A model generated the notes under the pieces. The model did no database searches and was not told where the DNA came from. It worked only from the letters and a program-made list of their open reading frames with translations. From positions 1 through 10,394 of the forward strand of contig JBBIRT010000114.1 of assembly GCA_037441725.1 (NCBI GenBank): a stretch of 10,394 nt of DNA. Direction: 5' to 3'. Shown piece after piece: positions 6,022 through 10,394 of the stretch (positions within the stretch are counted from its first letter, which is position 1; each line of letters opens with the position of its first letter). The position numbers and the translations under genes are program-made. This DNA is from JBBIRT01 sp037441725. GTDB taxonomy: Bacteria > Desulfobacterota > BSN033 > UBA1163.

Positions 6022-6909
6022 ATGGGTGAGAAACAGAAGATCGGATGGATTGGATTAGGAAAGATGGGAATCCCCATGTCAAAAAATCTCGTAAAAAAGG
6101 GCTATTTGGTTACGGTCTACAATCGAACCAAGGAAAAGACCAACGAATTAGCTGCAGAGGGGGCTAAGGTGGCTGATTCTCCGAAGGCCCTGGCAGCTGA
6201 TTCAGAGGTGATCCTCTCCATGATTTCAGATGATCCTGCCTTAGAAGCCATCTCTTTTGGAAAGGATGGAGCTTTTGAGGGGGCAAAGTCAGGAACCATC
6301 TTTATTGACATGAGCACCGTCTCTCCTATCTCCTCTGCAAGGGTGGCTGAGGCTGCAGAAAAGAAAGGGGTTAAATATTTAAGGGCCCCGGTTTCAGGAA
6401 GCACTGCTCTCGCTTCTGCTGGGACATTAACCATCTTTGCCTCAGGTCCTAAAGACGCCTATGACCAATGTGTGGGCATCTTCGGGGCAATGGGGCAGAA
6501 GGTTTTTTATGTAGGCCATGGGGATGAAGCCCGTTATCTCAAACTTCTCCTCAATATGATGGTTGGGATCACTTCTGCCATGGCGGCGGAGGCCCTTGCC
6601 TTTGGAAAGCGTGGAGGCATGGATTGGAACCAGATGATCGATATGATGAGTGCCAGTGTGGTCGCCTCTCCCCTCATCAATTATAAGGCTCAGATGTTAA
6701 AGGACCGAAACTTCAAGGCGATGTTCACAGTGGATCAGATTTCAAAGGATTTTGATATCGCTCTTGAGACCGGAAAAAGCACGAATGTACCCATGCCTAT
6801 CACCGCCCTTGTCCGACAACTTTACGAGGCCTTAAAGGCAAAAGGCAAAGGAGATATCGACTTTTTTGGATTGGTGACGTTGCTGGAAGATCTTGCAGGA
6901 ATCAAATGA
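6022..6909 (+). CDS. NAD(P)-dependent beta-hydroxyacid dehydrogenase-family reductase (HIBADH-like)
   Basis: The 295-residue length and motif order are those of the 3-hydroxyisobutyrate/tartronate-semialdehyde reductase family. GLGKMG (11-16) in a Rossmann fold binds the cofactor; NRT (34-36) at the end of the second strand suggests NADP(H). The substrate segment DMSTVSP (96-102), the APVSGSTALASAGTLTIFASG region (122-142) and the catalytic K174 and N178 in YLKLLLN (172-178) are intact. It is a cytoplasmic oxidoreductase acting on a hydroxy/oxo pair. The ATG has AGGAG upstream. Its stop overlaps the next start (ATGA, 4 bases), so it is coupled to the transhydroxylase large subunit. Family members usually act on short hydroxyacids; here it might reduce a ring or an open-chain oxo intermediate, which is inference. 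Confidence 0.9.
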   Translation: MGEKQKIGWIGLGKMGIPMSKNLVKKGYLVTVYNRTKEKTNELAAEGAKVADSPKALAADSEVILSMISDDPALEAISFGKDGAFEGAKSGTIFIDMSTVSPISSARVAEAAEKKGVKYLRAPVSGSTALASAGTLTIFASGPKDAYDQCVGIFGAMGQKVFYVGHGDEARYLKLLLNMMVGITSAMAAEALAFGKRGGMDWNQMIDMMSASVVASPLINYKAQMLKDRNFKAMFTVDQISKDFDIALETGKSTNVPMPITALVRQLYEALKAKGKGDIDFFGLVTLLEDLAGIK

Positions 6910-9368
6910 ATTCAGAGGAGAAGGTTTTAACCAGTTGTGATAACGGCGGGCCGATGACCCTCCATGTGAAGGACGGTCGAATCATACGGATCAGACCTTT
7001 GATCTTTGAGGATCCTGACTCCATCCAGTCCTGGAAGATTGAAGCTCGTGGAAAGATCTTTGAGCCTCCCAAAAGAACCACTGTTGCTCCTTTTACATTA
7101 GCCGGCAGATGCCGTTTGGATTCAGCAGATCGGATTTTGACCCCCCTGAAGAGGAGAGATTTTAATCCTAAGGGGAATAGAAATCCAGAACTGAGAGGCC
7201 GCTCAGAATTTATTCCAATATCTTGGGAGGAAGCACTTGATTTAGTCGCCTCAGAGATGATCCGTATCCGTAATCAATATGGACCGAGTGCCATTTACGC
7301 CATGAGGTCTTCCCATCATATGTGGGGAGTTTTCCATTACCGGTTCAGCCTTTGGGAGAGGTTCTTTAACTTTATTGGTCATACGGAAGAATGGCATAAT
7401 CCTGATAGCTGGGAAGGCTGGCATTGGGGAGGGCCTCATACTTGGGGTTTTTGGGAGAGGCTTGGTGTCTCCCCACAGTATGAACTTCTTGAAGACGCAT
7501 TGAAACATACAGAACTAATTGTCCACTGGTCAAATGATCCTGATTCCACCAGAGGTCTCTATGGAGGACAGGAATCAGCCATCTGGAGACTTTGGTTAAG
7601 GGAGCTCGGAATCAAACAGATATTTATAGATCCCTTTTGTAATTACACGGCATCTATCCTGGGAGACAAATGGATCGCTCCTCGTCCTGGAACGGACACA
7701 GCTCTGGCCTTAGCCATCGCTTATACCTGGATTGAAGAGGAAACCTACGATCAACAATATATTGAAAACCGAACCACTGGTTTTGAGGCATGGAAACGCT
7801 ATATCCAGGGCAAAGAAGATGGCATTCCCAAAACCCCGAAATGGGCTGAGCAGATCTGTGATGTCCCTGCAAGGACAATCAAAGCCCTCGCTCGCGAATG
7901 GGCCTCAAAGACCACCATGCTTGGAAGTTTTTGGGGAGGGGCCTGTCGCCAGGCTTATGGACATGAGTGGGCAAGGATGATGATTCTGCTTCAGGCCATG
8001 CAAGGATTGGGAAGACCTGGGGTGAATATATGGTCAACCGCATGGGGAGCTCCTCAACCCAGAGATGATGAATTTTTTATCCCTGGTTATACCTCTGGAG
8101 GGATTAACATTGTCGCTAAAAAAGTTCCCATCAATCCTGTAAAACAGGCGATCTATCGCCTCTATTTTCCTGAAGCGGTACTTTCCCCTCCCATCCATTG
8201 GCACTCTGTTGGTTTTTGCGGTCAATCTGCAGAACAACAGTTTGAATCCTATCGATACCCAACCCCGGGGAATTCAGAAATCCACCTCATCCATCGTTAT
8301 GGAGGGAGTAATATCGGAACCATGACCGAAACCAATCGGTGGGTCAAGGCCTACAAAAGTCCAAAGATAGAGTTCGTGATCGCCCAAACCCCATGGATGG
8401 AACCCGAAACCCGATTTGCAGACATCATCCTTCCTGCCTGCACGAATCTCGAGAGAAACGATATAGCCGAATGGGCCAACTGCTCAGGTTATATTCCAGA
8501 CAGTCACAATTCCACAAACCACCGTGTGATTGTCTATCAAAAGAGGGGTATGGAACCCTTAGGGGAATCGAAGACGGATTATGAAATATTTATCGCCCTT
8601 TCGGAGCGTCTTGGATTTAAAGAGGAATATACTGAGGGCAATACTGAGGAGCAGTGGATTGAAAAGCTCTTTTATAAAACGGCAATGGCCCAACATACAT
8701 CTTTTAGAGAGTTTCAAGAGAAAGGATATTTTGTAGTGCCTCACCCTAAGGACTATCAGAAGAGACCTTTGCTCCGGGACTTTTATGAGCGGGGAGAAGG
8801 AATCCGAACCCCTTCAGGTAAGATCGAATTTGTATCTAATTCATTAATGAGACATATGACCCCTGAGGAGGAACGACCTCTCTTTCCAAAATACCTTCCC
8901 TCTTGGGAAGGTCATCAATCCGAACTCGTTAGAAAATATCCTCTTCAGCTCATCTCCCCCCATCCTCGTTTTGACTTCCATACCCATAATGATGCCCATG
9001 CGGTTTGGCTTGCTGAAATCCCCGGTCATCGGATCCTGAAAAATGGTCGATATTGGTGGCCAATCAAAATTCACCCTCAAGATGCTATGGAACGGGGAAT
9101 TCAGGATATGGATATTGTGGAGGCTTTTAATGATCGTGGATCTGTTCTTTTGATTGCGAGGGTGACGGAGAGGATTCGCCCAGGAGTGGTCCATGCCTAT
9201 GAGTCTTCTGGAAGATATGACCCTGAAGATCCAGGCGCTCCGAATTCGAGAGATAGAGGAGGCTGTGTCAATCTTTTAACCCCATCAAAGATGATGTCGA
9301 AAAGGGCTCCGGGAATGGCTCCTAATTCATGCCTTATCGAAATTAAAAAGTGGGAAGGAGGAAGATAG
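6906..9368 (+). CDS. athL: Pyrogallol-phloroglucinol-type transhydroxylase, molybdopterin large subunit
   Basis: This 820-residue subunit should carry a bis-MGD molybdenum cofactor and move a hydroxyl group between polyphenol molecules without oxygen. It resembles Pelobacter AthL throughout, including SWKIEARGK (42-50), SSHHMWG (135-141), HNPDSWEGWHWGG (164-176), WGGACR (343-348), NCSGYIPD (525-532) and SPHPRF (684-689). Aligned by eye from memory with AthL, its known active-site residues H144, Y152, D174, S175, W354, Y404, C557 and Y560 correspond here to H137, Y145, D167, S168 (Mo ligand), W343, Y395, C526 and Y529; all are kept. No N-terminal Fe-S cysteine motif or Tat signal is present, as in AthL. 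It is about 55 residues shorter, mainly after residue 400 and near 630. AGGA precedes the start, which overlaps the dehydrogenase. The substrate may be another trihydroxybenzene. Confidence 0.88.
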   Translation: MNSEEKVLTSCDNGGPMTLHVKDGRIIRIRPLIFEDPDSIQSWKIEARGKIFEPPKRTTVAPFTLAGRCRLDSADRILTPLKRRDFNPKGNRNPELRGRSEFIPISWEEALDLVASEMIRIRNQYGPSAIYAMRSSHHMWGVFHYRFSLWERFFNFIGHTEEWHNPDSWEGWHWGGPHTWGFWERLGVSPQYELLEDALKHTELIVHWSNDPDSTRGLYGGQESAIWRLWLRELGIKQIFIDPFCNYTASILGDKWIAPRPGTDTALALAIAYTWIEEETYDQQYIENRTTGFEAWKRYIQGKEDGIPKTPKWAEQICDVPARTIKALAREWASKTTMLGSFWGGACRQAYGHEWARMMILLQAMQGLGRPGVNIWSTAWGAPQPRDDEFFIPGYTSGGINIVAKKVPINPVKQAIYRLYFPEAVLSPPIHWHSVGFCGQSAEQQFESYRYPTPGNSEIHLIHRYGGSNIGTMTETNRWVKAYKSPKIEFVIAQTPWMEPETRFADIILPACTNLERNDIAEWANCSGYIPDSHNSTNHRVIVYQKRGMEPLGESKTDYEIFIALSERLGFKEEYTEGNTEEQWIEKLFYKTAMAQHTSFREFQEKGYFVVPHPKDYQKRPLLRDFYERGEGIRTPSGKIEFVSNSLMRHMTPEEERPLFPKYLPSWEGHQSELVRKYPLQLISPHPRFDFHTHNDAHAVWLAEIPGHRILKNGRYWWPIKIHPQDAMERGIQDMDIVEAFNDRGSVLLIARVTERIRPGVVHAYESSGRYDPEDPGAPNSRDRGGCVNLLTPSKMMSKRAPGMAPNSCLIEIKKWEGGR

Positions 9369-10207
9369 TGCCACAATATGGCATGATCATTGATCTCACA
9401 CGCTGCAATGGATGCTATAATTGCCAGATTGCCTGTAAGGACGAGTTTGTTGGAAATGATTTTCTTCCCTACTCCAAATCCCAACCCCTATCAGGACATT
9501 TCTGGATGAGGATTGAGGAAAAAGAACGTGGGCAGTTTCCAAGGGTCGTGATGACCTACTTTCCGATCCCCTGTCAGCATTGTCAGGCTCACCCTCCCTG
9601 CATGAAGAATTCGAACGGAGCTGTTTATAAAAGAGAGGATGGAATTGTCCTTATCGATCCTGAAGCATCCAAGGAAAAAAGAGAGATCCTTTATTCCTGC
9701 CCATTTGGTGCAATCTTTTGGAATGAAGTGTATCACATCCCTCAGAAATGCACTTTCTGCGCTCACCTTCTTGATTCGGGCTGGAAAGAACCCCGATGTG
9801 TGGAGGCATGCCCAACACAGGCTATTCTTTTTGGTGACCTCGATGATCCAAAGAGTCTTATTTCGAAGAAGATAAGGAACACAGAGGCAAATGCCCTATG
9901 GAAGAAGGATGACCTCAACCCACGGGTATTATATGTGGGTTTGCCAAAATTTTTTCTCACTGGAACAATTGTCCTTGAAGAGTTGGATGAATGTGCTAAG
10001 GGGGCAGAGGTGATCCTCCATAACAAAATAAATGGAACTTCAATGGAGACGAAGACCGATGCTTTTGGCGATTACCAATTTGATGGTCTTTTGCCCGGAC
10101 ATTTATATAGGCTCATCGTAAAGCTAAAGGGGTATCACCCATATGAAATGGAGATCGAATTTAAAGGGGATACCACTCTAAAAGAGATCTACCTAATCAA
10201 AGAATAA
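9368..10207 (+). CDS. athB: Transhydroxylase iron-sulfur small subunit
   Basis: This 279-residue partner of the large subunit has a ferredoxin-like part followed by a beta-sandwich. Cysteines 13, 16, 19, 23, 69, 72, 78, 111, 128, 131, 144 and 148 make twelve ligands, enough for three [4Fe-4S] clusters, as in Pelobacter AthB and unlike the four of many DMSO-reductase-family beta subunits. NGAVYKREDGIVLIDPE (83-99) and KCTFCAHLLD (127-136) are close to AthB. Residues about 187-279 form a carboxypeptidase-regulatory/Cna-B-like domain, with DAFGDYQFDGLLPG (231-244) as its typical strand motif; AthB also has this domain. The start is GTG 9368, sharing its G with the upstream TAG; AGGAGG lies shortly upstream. 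A GTG at 9350 is in frame but would add six residues encoded by the ribosome site. Confidence 0.88.
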   Translation: MPQYGMIIDLTRCNGCYNCQIACKDEFVGNDFLPYSKSQPLSGHFWMRIEEKERGQFPRVVMTYFPIPCQHCQAHPPCMKNSNGAVYKREDGIVLIDPEASKEKREILYSCPFGAIFWNEVYHIPQKCTFCAHLLDSGWKEPRCVEACPTQAILFGDLDDPKSLISKKIRNTEANALWKKDDLNPRVLYVGLPKFFLTGTIVLEELDECAKGAEVILHNKINGTSMETKTDAFGDYQFDGLLPGHLYRLIVKLKGYHPYEMEIEFKGDTTLKEIYLIKE

Positions 10208-10221
10208 AGGAGGAGTTATCT

Positions 10222-10394
10222 ATGGGAAAGGTTAAACTTTATGATCTAAGTCATCCTTTTGGGGACAAGGTTCCACTCTGGCCATATTTTGCTGATGTCA
10301 AAATTGAACGAATGCATTACCATGCCAAATCCGGTGTCCTTTCTCAGGTTATCACCACCACCATGCATTGCACCACCCATGCCGATTCTCCTGC
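10222..10394 (+). CDS. Cyclase-family metal-dependent hydrolase (5' part, cut by window edge)
   Basis: Fifty-seven codons are present. The N-terminus KLYDLSHPFGDKVPLWP (5-21) and the metal motif H49-C-T-T-H53-A-D55-S-P57, a variant of HxGTHxDxP, identify the cyclase/kynurenine-formamidase/isatin-hydrolase family (PF04199). These enzymes hydrolyse cyclic amides, amides or lactone-like bonds with zinc or manganese. AAAGGAGG sits 6-8 bases before the ATG, 14 bases after the small-subunit stop, so it is in the same operon. A role in hydrolytic ring opening of a reduced phloroglucinol-like product is an attractive inference, but only the first quarter or so of the gene is visible. Confidence 0.8.
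   Translation, partial: MGKVKLYDLSHPFGDKVPLWPYFADVKIERMHYHAKSGVLSQVITTTMHCTTHADSP

Noticed and set aside
9350..9367. Earlier GTG start for the iron-sulfur subunit
   Set aside because: The added residues are encoded by the GGAAGGAGG ribosome site; the GTG at 9368 gives an AthB-like N-terminus.
1981..9370. Near-identical coupling junctions GGAGGAAGATTAGTGCC (livG/livF) and GGAGGAAGATAGTGCC (athL/athB)
   Set aside because: Striking, but both are simply a ribosome site plus an overlapping TAG/GTG; the reading frames differ, so convergence is enough.
6906..10207. Formate dehydrogenase or DMSO reductase
   Set aside because: There is no N-terminal Fe-S motif, no Cys or selenocysteine Mo ligand pattern, and the specific active-site segments match transhydroxylase instead.
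1..10394. Mobile elements, CRISPR arrays, tRNA or rRNA genes
   Set aside because: No transposase, integrase, regularly spaced repeats or RNA-gene sequence was seen on either strand.

Overview
The window reads as one accessory gene cluster of an anaerobic bacterium, built to import and break down polyhydroxylated aromatic compounds. The diagnostic pair is a molybdopterin large subunit (6906-9368) and an iron-sulfur small subunit (9368-10207) that match pyrogallol-phloroglucinol transhydroxylase, the oxygen-independent enzyme known from Pelobacter acidigallici. Moderate base composition, CTTGACA-type promoters, AT-rich intergenic DNA and this enzyme suggest a strict anaerobe, possibly Desulfobacterota or a similar fermenter or syntroph. 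The taxonomy is inference only.

Left arm (minus strand, 2706 down to 1): four genes in the order livG, livF, livH, livM, with livM cut by the window edge. They encode the two ATPases and two permeases of a branched-chain-amino-acid-type (HAAT) ABC importer. Divergent control region (2707-3093): two opposing sigma70-like promoters that share an identical 15-base element, AT-rich repeats and an imperfect palindrome.

Right arm (plus strand, 3094 to the end): an IclR regulator, a PhlG/phloretin-hydrolase-like zinc C-C hydrolase (short form), a Tat-exported substrate-binding protein, a spacer with its own candidate promoter (5852-6021), a 3-hydroxyisobutyrate-dehydrogenase-family reductase, the transhydroxylase large and small subunits, and the start of a cyclase-family metal hydrolase. 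Many junctions are tight: livG/livF overlap by 1 base, the reductase and large subunit by 4, and the large and small subunits by 1.

Proposed working model (inference): the binding protein and LivGFHM take up an aromatic substrate and IclR senses it. The PhlG-like hydrolase removes a carbon side chain to leave a free polyphenol. The transhydroxylase rearranges ring hydroxyls, for example pyrogallol to phloroglucinol. The reductase and the cyclase-family hydrolase then carry out reductive and hydrolytic steps towards ring opening. Each family assignment is reasonably firm. The combined pathway and the exact substrates are not shown by the sequence.
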